From NCBI GenBank assembly GCA_977006965.1, contig OZ345370.1, forward strand, positions 1,054,001-1,118,000: 64,000 nt of DNA, written 5' to 3'. This stretch comes from Phymatolithon calcareum (Eukaryota > Rhodophyta > Florideophyceae > Hapalidiales). The number at the start of each line of letters is the position of its first letter. The stretch's first letter is position 1. Under the pieces are notes generated by a model that saw only the letters and a list, made by a program, of their open reading frames with translations, ran no database searches and had not been told where the DNA came from. Position numbers and translations under genes: made by a program. Positions 45,026 to 55,722 of the stretch are shown piece by piece.

Positions 45026-46998
45026 CTACTTTTTCTCCAACGATGCAACATAACTACGCCACCCTCTGAAGTCTGTGACGTCCGTAGCAGTACCCAACGC
45101 GATTGCCTCGCATATAAATCCGGTCACCCATTCCCCGTTCTGCGTCTCAACAGAGCCAAGGCCCAGTGGATGCGGTACTCCTGCCAGAAACTTGCCCATT
45201 TCGGACACTGGCACAGCATACACTTCAATGTCGATGCTCTGTCCATCCGTCTCAACTCGCACAAGCCCAGGTTTCGCCGGCACAGTTCCGGAGAGAGCAT
45301 ACAACCTGTAGCTCGGTGCAGTCTTTGTGGCTCGTACCAATCGCGCGCGACAAGCAACCAACTCCCCGTGTAGCGGCATGCCCGCAAGATGAGCACCAAC
45401 GACTGCGAGTCGCATGACTTTTTCCGACATTGGCGTACGTGTGGCATCCGGCATTGCACGCGCCTCCTTTGAAACACGAATTCTCGCATCCGGTGCTCCA
45501 GGCCGAATATCCCGACCCGGCGCGGTGTCACAACCCAGTTGGAGCAGTGCGGTATCATTTCCAGCTCGAGATATCCACGTGATTCCAAAAGGCGTTCCGG
45601 TATCCCGGGTAATAGAAAACGGCGTGGCCAGCGCGCACCATCCTAGCAGATTCACAAAGTTTGTGTATAATCCAAGCTCACTATTTTTCCGAATAGGCTC
45701 CTCCTCAATTTCCTTCGTCGTAGGATGATGCGGCGCTGAAGGCACGAGCAGCACATCAATGTTATCCATTATCGCCTCTGCGGCCTGTCGCAATCTGGCG
45801 AGTTTATGAAAGCCTCGGAATGCATCCTTTGCGAGCACTTCTTGCCCGGGCAGAAGAATGGTGCGCACAGTGGGGTCCACAGCATCTGGATTGTCGTGTA
45901 GTACCGTTTCCATGGAAAGAAATCGCTCGGAGATCCACGGACCATCGTACAATAACGCGGCAACCTCGTGTAGTGCCGACATGTCTATTGGAAGCACGTC
46001 AACGCCAGACTGCTCATTCAGTTTCGTACATGCGCGGTCGAATTCCGACCGAAACTCGACACTCATGCAGTCCACCAGTTGCTTCGGTACTCCGACACGC
46101 AGGGGGTGCGGGAAAGAGGCGGGCCCGAGCGGCGGTCTGGCAAAACGCACATCTTGTGAATGTCCCTGTGCTGGTGCGGACTCCAGCACGGCCAGAACAC
46201 GAGCGGCGTCGGAGGCGGTCAGCGCGAGCACGGACACGCAGTCCAGGCTCGCACAAGCGGGGAGTACCCCCTGAGTACTCACGCGTCCCACGCTTGGTTT
46301 CAAGCCAATAATTCCGTTGAATGCCGCTGGTACGCGCCCCGAACCAGCTGTATCTGTGCCCAGGGAGAAGGGCACTATGCCCCGTGATACAACCGTAGCG
46401 CTGCCGGAGGATGATCCCCCTGAGATACGGGAGCTGTCAAACGTGCTTGGTACGGCACCGAATGGAGAGCGAGTGCCGACGAGGCCTGTGCGAGCAAAAC
46501 AGGGCGATAGAAAGAAGAGAAGATGTCAGTGCATGCGTAGTATAGAGAATTCCCGTGATGGACATATTTGAGGACAAGTCACTGACCTGTCGCGAATTGG
46601 TCGAGATTAGTCTTCCCCACAAAAAGGGCACCTGAATCGCGCAAACGTTGCACGCAGTCAGCTGAAGCTTTGGGAGTGTACGCAAACTGTGGACATGCGG
46701 CAGTGGTGGGAACTCCGGCTACGTCGATATTATCTTTTACGGCAAACGGCACTCCGTAGAGTGCGAGGGAAGCGTTCGCCGTTTGGAGACTCTGTAGATA
46801 AGAAAGTTGATGTGATAGCTCAGTATCGGATATCACGTATGTCCACTCGTTCCTACCATCACCACGTCCGTTGGAGTCCCTGAAAGCTGAGCGCGCCAGA
46901 TGTACTGAGCGCTCGAAAACTGATCGGGGAGAAAGAGTCTCGGTATCGTACGAGCGCAAAAGATCATAGATCGTCGCACTTGTACTCATCGTCGTCAT
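45026..46998 (-). CDS. DUR2: Allophanate hydrolase, two exons
   Basis: It hydrolyses allophanate to ammonium and bicarbonate, the second step of ATP-dependent urea breakdown. Exon 1 is 46998-46587 and exon 2 46485-45026. The 101-bp intron (GTCAGT...CACAG, phase 1) rejoins FATG to LVGTRSPFGA. The start is the ATG complementary to 46996-46998 (MTTMSTSA); an ATG three codons on is also possible. The ~623-residue protein has the amidase triad: Lys88 in LYGVPFAVKDNIDVAG, cis-Ser in GGSSSGSA (about 160-167), and nucleophilic Ser in GTDTAGSGRVPAAFNG. The C-terminal ~150 residues form the allophanate-hydrolase accessory domain (MRLAVVGAHLAGMPLHGEL ... HPLGLGSV). Its stop is 226 bp from the stop of the urea carboxylase. 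Confidence 0.95.
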
Positions 46999-47373
46999 CG
47001 CGGATCTTTCTGACAATATGTGTTTGGAATTTCTCAGTTTTGAAGATGCAGTCGATAGTCAATAGGATTCAATGATCTGAAATGAGATTGCTTGACTGTA
47101 TGACGGTCCATACTGATTCGGTAACATTTGTATCATATACAGTATTGGTTACAAATTGAGGAAATTCACTACATGGCCACCAAAAATTGGTAAAATTCAC
47201 TACATGGCCATCTCCAGCCATATCTACTCTCAACCCTAGCCAAGCGTACTACCATAACGCACTCTTGCCAAAACTACTACTCATCCGTTTGTCAGAGCAA
47301 TCTATGGAACAGTAAATTTTATTGTGCGCGCTACTCTCTACGCTTTAGATCCTCGTCGCAAGCAGCACCTCCG

Positions 47374-47880
47374 TCATCGCAGGCGGTAAGGTCGATAATC
47401 ATGGACTGAGCCACTTTGTCGACGTGTTTTCGTTTCGCCTCGACGACGTTGTGGATGTTGGGTCTCCCGCATGTCTGCGAAATGTGACCAGTGTTTCCGC
47501 ACGAGGGGCAGTGACGGGGCCCTCATTTCGGACGGCAAGTAGAGCCTCTTGCGCTTGCGGCCCGGCCTAGCCGCAAGGTCAAACGGCACTAAATCATCCT
47601 GTGCGAGCTGGTCTCCAGTGACTGCAACACGCGTGATGCTGTCGGCATGCTGCTTGGCCCACGTTCTTAACGTCCATACCTTCCCGAACCAGTGCTCGTG
47701 CCACGGCTCGAGCGACATCCAATGCTGCACCAAGCGCCTAGAAGCGTACAAAAGTGCAGCAACGACGTGACTACATGGCCCTTGGTGCTCTTCAAAGTGG
47801 CGGTAGGAACATGTAGCACGGTAATCGCTGCTAACTGTCACCTTGCATGGCGTCTCTTGCCCATCAGGGACTGGGAGCAG
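47374..47880 (-). pseudogene. Transposase C-terminal fragment with SWIM-type zinc motif
   Basis: The frame begins ATCSYRHFEEHQGPCSHVVAALLY, a C-x-C/C-x-H SWIM motif typical of the C-terminus of MULE transposases, followed by WTLRTWAKQHADSITRVAVTGDQ. After a frameshift it should carry a zinc knuckle like that at 49675-49720. It is a paralog, in opposite orientation, of 49302-49863. It lacks the DDE catalytic core, so it is dead. Confidence 0.7.
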
Positions 47881-48000
47881 TATACTGCTATTGCAATTTA
47901 CGGCAATATACTGCTATTTCCGTAAATTGCACTTTCCTTTCCAATTGCAATACGTATTGGCCAGCAGATGTGAATAAGATCTGGTGACGAACGTACCACG

Positions 48001-48021
48001 CATGATGATGACGATGATGAT
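48001..48021. repeat. GAT/GAC trinucleotide microsatellite
   Basis: A short run of GATGATGATGACGATGATGATT between transposon pieces. Confidence 0.8.
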
Positions 48022-48280
48022 TGCTTTATTCCCCTAAGGGGCTAGCACGTCTAGAAGGCTTCATGCGACTCCACTTGCTGTGGTCGGAAGCGCATTGTAG
48101 CAGTATCCTGCGGACGAGAACGTACCACGCATCGATACACTCTCGCTCTTCTATTTTTGTCGATGTGGTGTCCCCACTCCGTTTCTACTCTTTTGTTTAC
48201 ACTCTGAATTGAGCCTGCTACACTCGACTCTCCCCCATCGTTCACACCACTCTTTCCGTGGTTGCACCCTCGACTTGACG

Positions 48281-48868
48281 ATGTCCGTCCGACCGAAGCG
48301 AGAGCATGTCGTCAAAGCGCTCATGACGCAAGAACCTGATGCTGTCAAGACCATTACTTCGCGAAAGGGGAACGCTCGCAAAGTGACTTGCTGGGTCTAT
48401 GCGTGTCCGCGAAAAGACCGCTGCAAAAACATTCCGCCTGTTTTCTCATTTGAAAAAGGAACTGGATGGACTAACCCGTACTCGCACCTGGTCTCTTGAG
48501 TTTCGGGTGGCGAAGAGACAAAGTTGATGGAATTGTATCGCGTAAGTTCAACGCTCGAAGTTGAAGACGGAGGAGATGGGCGAATTTCGTCCTACTTTGA
48601 AACAACCCTGTCAAGCACGGATCGCGAGCGTGCTTTGTACCACTACATTGATGTCATTATCTCACTATCTCTCCCTATCACTTATATCGAAAATTCGCGC
48701 TTCGGAGACTTCAGCAAGTTTGGTGTGGGCATTTCTATCAAAGCGTTCCGCAAAACGGTGTTCAAGTTGGTAGAAGTGGTTGAGGCAGGCGTGAGAAACG
48801 ATTTGAAGGACATGCGAGGCGCCGTCATGCACGATGCAGGAGGTACCGCTGACCATGTAACGCCTTAA
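48281..48868 (+). pseudogene. Transposase N-terminal fragment with one in-frame stop
   Basis: From the ATG at 48281 (MSVRPKREHVVKALMTQEPD) the frame has a BED/FLYWCH-like zinc motif CWVYACPRKDRC ... GTGWTNPYSHLVS. It then meets TGA at 48497-48499, exactly where a Cys would complete the metal site, and continues in the same frame as SGGEETKLMELYRV to 48868 (SRFGDFSKFGVGIS...). One nonsense change thus broke an otherwise open N-terminal segment. The catalytic core is missing downstream, where unrelated or inverted pieces follow. Confidence 0.65.
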
Positions 48869-49301
48869 TCGCAATTGTGCTCAATGCAATAGAACTAGCA
48901 ATTGGTAGCGCGAGAGTTATTGCAGTAGCAATTGCACTTTCACAACGAGTCCCAATAAATATGCAGTATATTGCTCCCATTCCCTGTTGCCCATCGACGT
49001 GTTGTGGGAGATCACGATGTTGACAACGTCGTCACAGCTTGATCCAGCGTAGTCGCCCACCCGTAGTACGAGCTTCTTCTTTTCCATGATTTCGGAGTGG
49101 TTAGTGCGGGAGTGTTATGTGTTTAGCGTTGCGAGGAAATTCACTACATGGCCACCAAAAATTGGTAAAACTCACTACATGGCCATCTCTAGCTAAATCT
49201 ACTACTCATCTGTTACGAGTACGACGGCGCTTTGTAAGCATGTCGTCGTATTCTCTGCAACGCCCGACAAACAACATTCCCGCACTAACCTCTCCGAAAT
49301 C

Positions 49302-49863
49302 ATGGAAAAGAAGGAGCTCTTGCCGCAGGTGGGCGACTACGCTGAATCAAGCTTTGACGACGTTGTCAACGTCGTGATCTCCCACAACACGTCGATGGAC
49401 AAGGCCCACCTCGTGGCGAAACGCAACAAGTGTGCGAAGCACTTTTGTACGCTTTTAGTCGCTTGGTGCAGCATCAGTATCGTTGGACCGGTGGAACAAG
49501 CACTAGTTCAGGGATGTGTGGATGTTGAAAACGTGGACCAAGCAGCATGGGGCCAATACCACGCGTGTAGCAGTCACTGGAGACCAGCCAGTGCAGGGTG
49601 ATTTTGTGCCGTTTGACCTTGTGGCTAGACCGGGCCGCAAGTACAAGAAGCCCTTCTTTCCGTCCGAAACGAGGGCCCGTCACTGCTCCTCGTGCGGAAA
49701 CACTGGTCACTTTTCGCAGACCTCCGGGAGACCCAACATCCACAACGTCGTCGAGGCGAAACGAGAACACATCGACAAAGCCGCTCAGTCCATGATCATC
49801 GACCTTACCGCCTGCGATGATGAAGATGCTACTTGCGACGAGGATCTAAAGCGTAGAGCGTAG
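49302..49863 (+). pseudogene. Transposase C-terminal fragment with CCHC zinc knuckle
   Basis: The first part reads MEKKELLPQVGDYAESSFDD, also present in inverted form at about 48960-49090. After a frameshift, the frame 49516-49863 reads WTKQHGANTTRVAVTGDQPVQ and then HCSSCGNTGHFSQTS, a CCHC zinc knuckle with its last Cys changed to Ser, and an acidic tail. It matches the fragment at 47374-47880 in opposite orientation. Confidence 0.65.
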
Positions 49864-50178
49864 CGCGCACAACTAATTTTACTGTCCCATAGATTGCTTT
49901 GACAAACGAATGAGTAGTAGATTTGGCTAGACTGAGTAATGATAGTACGCTTGACCAGGGGTGAGTAGTAGATTTGGCTAGAGATGGCCATGTAGTGAAT
50001 TTTACCAATTTTTGGTGGCCATGTAGTGCATTTCCTCTTAGCGTTGCAGATGAAAACGACAACGTGCTTACAGAGCGCCGTCGTATTCGTAACAGATGAG
50101 TAGTAGATTTGGCGAGAGATGGCCATGAAGTGAATTTTGCCAATTTTTGGTGGCCATGTAGTGAATTTCCTCATTGTT

Positions 50179-51625
50179 TAATCATTTTGAAATCACCCGG
50201 GATTAAGGGCTCTTTCGAGATCAGGGTGTAATTCCTCGAGATAAGTTGAGTGCTTGAGCACGGGAGTTGCAGGAATCAGCATGATTATAGTGCGTACGAC
50301 TTAGCGGATACTAAGGACAAACGAGAGAGCACTTCAATAGTAGGAATAGTTCCCACAGACGATGGAAATGGACTGGAGCGCGGCGGTGAGCATTGACGAT
50401 GGCGCGTAGGCGTGCGAAAAAGGAGAAATTGTCGAAAGTATGCCCCACCAAACAGTACGTTTAGTAAAGGCAGTTTTGCAGATGTGGGGAACAGTAGGAC
50501 ATAGATCAATCACTGGAACATTCATTGCAAATCTACCGCCGTACCGCCGACAACGTGCTTGTGTTTCGATGCTGGTCGACTGGTATTGCTGACATCGACG
50601 GTACCGACAGCAAAAATCACAGCCCTTAAGCCGACAATCTGGATGCACTTCGGCACTGTTGAAGCCGTTCACGACAGCATGAGACAAGCAGGTTGTCAGC
50701 CTCCCCATCGGGAATGACATCAGCCCAGGCGTCGCTGGCGGGAAATCCCTCGTGAACGCCCTGAAACCTCGGCTTATAGCCCTCGGGTCTTCCTTGGTTT
50801 CATGTCATACCCTCAGGATTCCCCTTGACCAACTGCCTGACTGATGCCATCCTCTCAAGTCGATTGACAATCTATACCAGTCAAAGAAGCTCTACTGAAG
50901 AGAAGAACGAAATATCCGGCAAAGGACATGACGCTTGAAAGTCTTCCTTGAGGAAATGGCCAGTAAGCAGAGAGAGGAGCACAACATTCGCTGCATTCTT
51001 TCCCACGTCAACGTTCTCTATCACATTGCCATTACCTAGATTTTCAGAAAAAAATTCGCTCTCGTCAGCCGCGCCGTCCGTAGTGTCACATAACCGAAAT
51101 CCGAGAATTGCGAAGGAGCTGCCCTTATTTATCGAATTAGCCTAGAAAGGTGCAAGGTTATTTGATATCAAGAACCGTTTGGAAAACAAGCCCAAGTTTC
51201 CGATTAGTGTAGAGGATTTGTGTCAAGTAAGACTTTAGTTTCTTTCCGACCAGGCTTTTGGCAATTCGCCTTGTCATCGTGTGCCGCAGAGGTATCGAAG
51301 AAACAAGAAGCCCCAGGAAGAGAAGAGGCACACATAAGACGGCTGACGTGAATAGCAAAATGGGTCCAGCCCGAGGAGATCCTAGAGCTCTGCTGAACGT
51401 CGAGTGTACTGTAAAAAAGTAGAAGCTCTGCAAGTTAAGAAATAAAGAGGAAGAAAGCAGCTCACTTGACGGACAGCTAAATCGAAAACCGTACAAACAT
51501 TGTCTACTTGTCTTCAAAGCATGTCGTTTACTCTGTTTCGGCTTCATCGGCAGTATTTCCCCCACCTCGAACATGAGCTCAGCGATTACTGTCTACATGA
51601 TATCAACGCGTGACCTTGTAGATCA
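50179..51625. other. Region without a recognised gene
   Basis: Minus-strand frames at 50334-50720 (Cys-rich) and 51158-51574 (one hydrophobic stretch near its middle) show no known motif. They may be decayed genes or repeats; no support for function. Confidence 0.3.
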
Positions 51626-52288
51626 TTAGTTACTTTTCCTGTCATGAATATTGCCTTCGTGTCGAACAAGAACACTTTTCCTCGCAAATCCCACTCCACA
51701 TTCATTGCACTTGAATGGTTTTCGCCCCTCATGGAATGACCGGACGTGTCTCGTTGCATCTCCTCGGTGTCCAAACATTCGATCACACCCTGCCACTTCA
51801 CATTGGAATCGTTTCTCCCTCTTATGCACTGTGCGCACGTGCGAGTTGAGACCTCCTCTCTGCGAAAACCGAAGCCCACAGACAGAGCAAACATGCTTCT
51901 TCTCTTTCTTGGGAAATGCCTTTTTGTCGATTCGAGCATCAGTACTGGAGGACGGCTGGCTCACGGTCGGAGTTTCATTAAGATATCCACACTTCGCACA
52001 AAGCGGACTTGAGGGCTTTAGAACAGTGCGCCAAAAGTTTGAACGCAAAATGAGACAGCTTTCACAAGGGTACTTGGACGCTGGCAAAGGTGCCTTTGAG
52101 GAGGACCCTGCCATGGGCGTGGCTGGGGTAGATGAAGCACAGTCCTTGGAACGCTTGAGACTTTCTAGAATCTCTGCCACTTCCAATAATGCAGGCACTG
52201 GAACAAATGTTGACTTCTTTATAGCCGCATTTTTGATTCTGGGGGTGGAAGAGTCCGATGAAGTTGAAAGCTCCTTCTTGGCAGTCAT
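51626..52288 (-). CDS. C2H2 zinc-finger protein, three fingers
   Basis: A 220-residue single-exon protein, probably a nuclear DNA-binding factor. A Ser-rich N-terminus and a conserved helix (VPALLEVAEILESLKRS) precede a four-cysteine motif (CESCLILRSNFWRTVL then LCAKCGYL) near residues 75-102. Then come a basic KKEKKH linker and three C2H2 fingers: VCSVCGLRFSQ...SHVRTVH, FQCEVAGCDRMFGHRGDATRHVRSFH and FKCNECGVGFARKSVLVRHEGNIH. The fingers are joined by TGEKP-like linkers (KREKR, EGRKP). The ATG is complementary to 52286-52288. A broken paralog lies at 21084-21663. Target genes are unknown. Confidence 0.85.
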   Translation of the reverse strand: MTAKKELSTSSDSSTPRIKNAAIKKSTFVPVPALLEVAEILESLKRSKDCASSTPATPMAGSSSKAPLPASKYPCESCLILRSNFWRTVLKPSSPLCAKCGYLNETPTVSQPSSSTDARIDKKAFPKKEKKHVCSVCGLRFSQRGGLNSHVRTVHKREKRFQCEVAGCDRMFGHRGDATRHVRSFHEGRKPFKCNECGVGFARKSVLVRHEGNIHDRKSN

Positions 52289-52977
52289 TCCGATTCGATG
52301 CTTTCTTCGCTGTCTTCTTTCCTCAGCAGACTCGACTTCTTAACGCTCCCCCTTGAGGTTTGTAATAGTGCCAAAGGTGCCTGAATGCCATGGCGAGTGG
52401 GGATCGCGGAAGCGCCAGTTTTCAATTGTAACAAAAACACAGTTTTGATGCAATTTCGAGTAACATTTCAACACAGATGCTCAGACGACGTGGCGCCACT
52501 ATCGTACGGTGTTCATGACCAGTGGCTCTTTGCAGACAATTTTTCAATGTGAGGTGTGCCAATGGATAGACGGGGCCGCCCAAAATGTGACATCAACCGA
52601 ACTTGATGAAGTGAATCAAGAGAAGACAACGACCTGAAGGGGCACCCGTATGTTGAGCGAAAACAGTGGTGGTGAGTGCCCCACGAAATGAAGCGTGGCA
52701 ATACGGTTTTGGTGCCATGCAGGATATGACTCTTGATACCTGATCGTGAGACACATCGCCATGCTTCAAGTTGAGTCCACATGAGCACGAAAGCAGGTCA
52801 TCCGCTTACCTCAGGAGATGACGATCTAAATTGCTTCACATTTACGCTGTCTTGCGCGCCGACAAGAATACGCACAATCTTGGTCTTTTCCAATCACAGC
52901 ATCTTGACGGCAAAGTGGTGCTGCCTGGGGATCTCTCTAAGTCCAAACCTGATACTCGATATCTGCTGCCCTTTTAC
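52289..52977. other. Intergenic region
   Basis: It holds the upstream region of the C2H2 gene and the 3' flank of MFAP1. No other feature recognised. Confidence 0.4.
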
Positions 52978-54069
52978 TCAAGAGCGATATACAGTTTTAC
53001 GCTGAGCAAGGTTGCGGTTGCCAGTTGCCTCCATTGGCATTATCGCTTGCTTCCGCCGAGCGGACTCGGGCTGTTCGCTATAGTCTCTATTGTACACATC
53101 CTCCACATAACGACCATCTGGTCCTTTTTCCGCAAAAAATCCCCCTACCTTGTACCTGCTCCGGTCTGCAGCTGACTTCCCCTCTGCCTCCTCTTCTTTC
53201 TTTCCAGGACTGTTGTTTATTCTTTCGTTTGATTCCTCCTGTGCACCTGTAATTTCCTCCTCAGATCGAGTAGTCCCATCGACATCCATCCCTCTTTCAC
53301 GCATGATCCGCTTAAGTTCGCGCACACGCCACAACGCAAACTCCATCTCTTTATCTTCTGGACGATCAGTATCGTCAGGAAACAAAGCCATGTCGACGCG
53401 CTGGAGGTCATAATCAGTTTCGTCTTTCTCGCGTACTCCGCTTAGTAACTTTTCCCGGGCCTGCCGTTCGCGTGCCTCCTGCGCCTCACGCCGACGCTCA
53501 GCAGCATCTCCGTTATCTGCTGCCGAACCCATGGCGGTTCCAGATCCAATGCCGACACGAGCCGCACGTGGTATGAATACAGGCGCTAGCGGTGGCGGTA
53601 CACGCGGCGGCGTTCGACTCCGCGGCGGCGGCCTATCGCCGGACGCATCCGATTCTACCTCCGAAGTGGATTCTGATTCCGAGTCATAGCTGGATGAGCT
53701 TTCCCCAGACGATGACTCTTGAGCTCCATCCCATCCCTTTTTTGGTAAGCTTTCGTCGTCCCGCGCAGGTACAAAAGCGGTAAGCTTAGTCGCTTTTGTC
53801 CGTTCTTTAGTTAGTGCGACAGCCTCGTCAGTTGATACAACCTTAGCCTGAATGCGAGGTCGACGACGAGCGGATCTCCCTTGAATGCCAGGGCCTGTCG
53901 CAGCTTGATTTACTGTTGCCGCATCGGCCGATGATGTTAGTTTCCGAGCGGGTATCGACCTCGTTGGGATTCTGCCGCTGTTCGAGTCAGAGCTCTCGCT
54001 TTCGCCATCGCTTGCATCCTCAACGTCTGGTGCGCGACCAGCAAAATAGCGTTTTTGCCGAGACTGCAT
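52978..54069 (-). CDS. MFAP1: MFAP1-like spliceosomal protein
   Basis: MFAP1 is a component of the spliceosomal B complex that binds PRP38. The 363 residues have a low-complexity acidic/Ser-rich N-terminal half (SSSGESSSSYDSESES), a RVPPPLAPVFIPRAAR block corresponding to the conserved P-x-F-V/I-x-R start, a long charged helix (AERRREAQEARERQAREKLL) and the family core EFALWRVRELKRIMRERG. The C-terminal part reads YKVGGFFAEKGPDGRYVEDVYNRDYSEQ and ends NLAQRKTVYRS, as in the FLQKYYHRGAFF...RDF region of other MFAP1 proteins. Nuclear. Single exon, ATG complementary to 54067-54069. It is transcribed away from the SOUL gene, 235 bp apart. Confidence 0.85.
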   Translation of the reverse strand: MQSRQKRYFAGRAPDVEDASDGESESSDSNSGRIPTRSIPARKLTSSADAATVNQAATGPGIQGRSARRRPRIQAKVVSTDEAVALTKERTKATKLTAFVPARDDESLPKKGWDGAQESSSGESSSSYDSESESTSEVESDASGDRPPPRSRTPPRVPPPLAPVFIPRAARVGIGSGTAMGSAADNGDAAERRREAQEARERQAREKLLSGVREKDETDYDLQRVDMALFPDDTDRPEDKEMEFALWRVRELKRIMRERGMDVDGTTRSEEEITGAQEESNERINNSPGKKEEEAEGKSAADRSRYKVGGFFAEKGPDGRYVEDVYNRDYSEQPESARRKQAIMPMEATGNRNLAQRKTVYRS

Positions 54070-54303
54070 CGAACCCGAAGAGTAGCGCGGCGAGCCCTAG
54101 GAGAACCACAGGAGTTGCTCTTTACTGGACTTCTTTCGAACTGCCGCTTTATGGTTTGCATTCTCGTCCCAAATAAAATGGTACTTGTAGGTCTTTGATT
54201 GGCGTGCAATTAACGAAACGCGGTGAAGCAATTAGCCAATCATGCTGGCTGCCCTATCCACGTGTAAAATCTGCGTCATCTGAGCTCGAGCTCGTGTTCT
54301 AGC

Positions 54304-55722
54304 ATGCTGTTGCCTCCGTTCAGAATCTGCCTGTGGCCTTCTACTTCCGTTTCTCATGCACAAATTGAGCACTTTAAAGGTCACAAGCGATCTCATGGGA
54401 CCCACGAAGCCGGGAAAATGAGCAGTGTATGCGGTTTCGGGTCTCCTTGTTTGACCAGAAGCTTGAACACTCTCAGTGCGAGCTCATCATGCAGTTTTGT
54501 CTGCAAAAGGCCTTCATCCGGTCCCCGTGTTTTTCTCCGAAAGCGACTTCGCTCAACAGCTCTGCCCACTAAATGCACAGCTTTATCATCAGAGAGCGTG
54601 CCGGTGGAAAGTGCGACCGCGGAGGGCGCCAGTGCGGAAGGCGCTAGCACCGGGAACGCGCTTGCAATATCTCCGTCTGTTCCCATATTTTCCCCAGCAC
54701 CGAATACGCTATCTTCGGCGCTGCGAGAGATGTTCAGTGAAGTGGAACAGAAACGCGCACCTCGGGAAATTCTACAAGGACTCTTGGCGGCGAATGTGGA
54801 ATGGCGCAATCCACTATTTACTGCAACCTCATTCGACGCTGTGATCAGCAATTTGGACTCCCTGCTCAACTTCGTACTGGACCCGCGTATACTTCTCATC
54901 TGTGAGCGCGAAGTTACCAGCGACAGTGCTGAAATCGAATGGCTTTTCTCCTTTGTTTACCCGCTGCCCTGGCGTCCGCGAGTATCAATTGGCGGACGTA
55001 CAGTAGCCGAGCGTGCTGAGCGAGGAATAATTCGAATCACAGACTCATGGAACGGATCGCCGTGGTACATATTGAGGCAGAGCATGCTTCGTTTTCAGGA
55101 CCTTATATGGCTCTGGCCATCGCCGCACGCGGAAACTGATATTGGCATCCGAAGACTCGAGAGCAAAACGAAAGACTATTCAGTGGTCGTGTTTCCGTCG
55201 CACCCTGAGTTTCGTTTTCGCGGTGAAATTAAGAAATTCGAGCGTCATGCAATTTGGTCGACGCCGGCTCTACCGCATGATGCTTATGCGGGGACCATTC
55301 GGCGACTAGAGAACTACGATGCGGTCTCGCCAATTGCAGTGAGGAAGATTCAGGGGGACGAATTTGAATGGGCGATACGGCTTCCTGGTGCATTTTTGGG
55401 GAGGGATTTACGGTCCTTTGAGCATCCATCGGCAGCCGCTGAGTATGTCATGGTTCCGGAACGGAGGATGGCAGTCGTGCGGTTTCGAGGGTTTGCCACC
55501 GCCAAAGTGTTTCTGGCAAAACGGGATAGTCTTCTTAACGCTCTCGTCCGGGATGGTCTGATTAACAAGGAGAGCACTGAGGACTGTACAAGGGTATGGA
55601 GCAGACTCTACGATTGTAAGCTTGGGTTTAATGTTAAGGGCATGCCAACCTTGGCAACCTACGGATACTCACAAGTCCTTCCAAGAGTGAACGAAATTGC
55701 AATAGAGCTTCACGAGGATTAA
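54304..55722 (+). CDS. DUF2358 plus SOUL heme-binding domain protein, plastid-type
   Basis: A 472-residue single-exon protein with an N-terminus rich in Ser/Arg and low in acids for ~100 residues, as in plastid transit peptides (an internal ATG at 54418 could be an alternative start). A DUF2358-like domain (LREMFSEVEQKRAPREILQGLL, NVEWRNPLFTATSFDAV) spans about 138-265. The SOUL domain follows: EFEWAIRLPG, MVPERRMAVVRFRGFATAKVFLAKRDSLLNAL, and the C-terminal hallmark ATYGYSQVLPRVNEIAIEL. SOUL proteins bind heme or tetrapyrroles; in algae and plants this fusion is plastid-associated. Function is not otherwise known. Confidence 0.8.
   Translation: MLLPPFRICLWPSTSVSHAQIEHFKGHKRSHGTHEAGKMSSVCGFGSPCLTRSLNTLSASSSCSFVCKRPSSGPRVFLRKRLRSTALPTKCTALSSESVPVESATAEGASAEGASTGNALAISPSVPIFSPAPNTLSSALREMFSEVEQKRAPREILQGLLAANVEWRNPLFTATSFDAVISNLDSLLNFVLDPRILLICEREVTSDSAEIEWLFSFVYPLPWRPRVSIGGRTVAERAERGIIRITDSWNGSPWYILRQSMLRFQDLIWLWPSPHAETDIGIRRLESKTKDYSVVVFPSHPEFRFRGEIKKFERHAIWSTPALPHDAYAGTIRRLENYDAVSPIAVRKIQGDEFEWAIRLPGAFLGRDLRSFEHPSAAAEYVMVPERRMAVVRFRGFATAKVFLAKRDSLLNALVRDGLINKESTEDCTRVWSRLYDCKLGFNVKGMPTLATYGYSQVLPRVNEIAIELHED

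Larger units (their letters stand above)
47157..50178. mobile_element. Composite of decayed MULE-like DNA transposon copies
   Basis: Repeated terminal/subterminal modules carry ACTACATGGCCACCAAAAAT and a second ACTACATGGCCATC copy. They are found on the plus strand at about 47159-47225 and 49133-49200, and inverted at about 49965-50035 and 50095-50175. The left end (47157-47366) and the right interior end (49857-50040) are inverted copies that include the flank ACTACTCATCCGTTTGTC... . Between them lie transposase fragments pointing outward in both directions (47374-47880 minus, 48281-48868 plus, 49302-49863 plus; another minus piece at about 48960-49090). No clear target-site duplication is seen at the outer borders. 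The family assignment rests on a SWIM-type and a CCHC motif. Confidence 0.75.

Noticed and set aside
47374-50178. Treating the transposase pieces as one spliced gene
   Set aside because: Pieces lie on opposite strands and duplicate each other, so splicing cannot join them.
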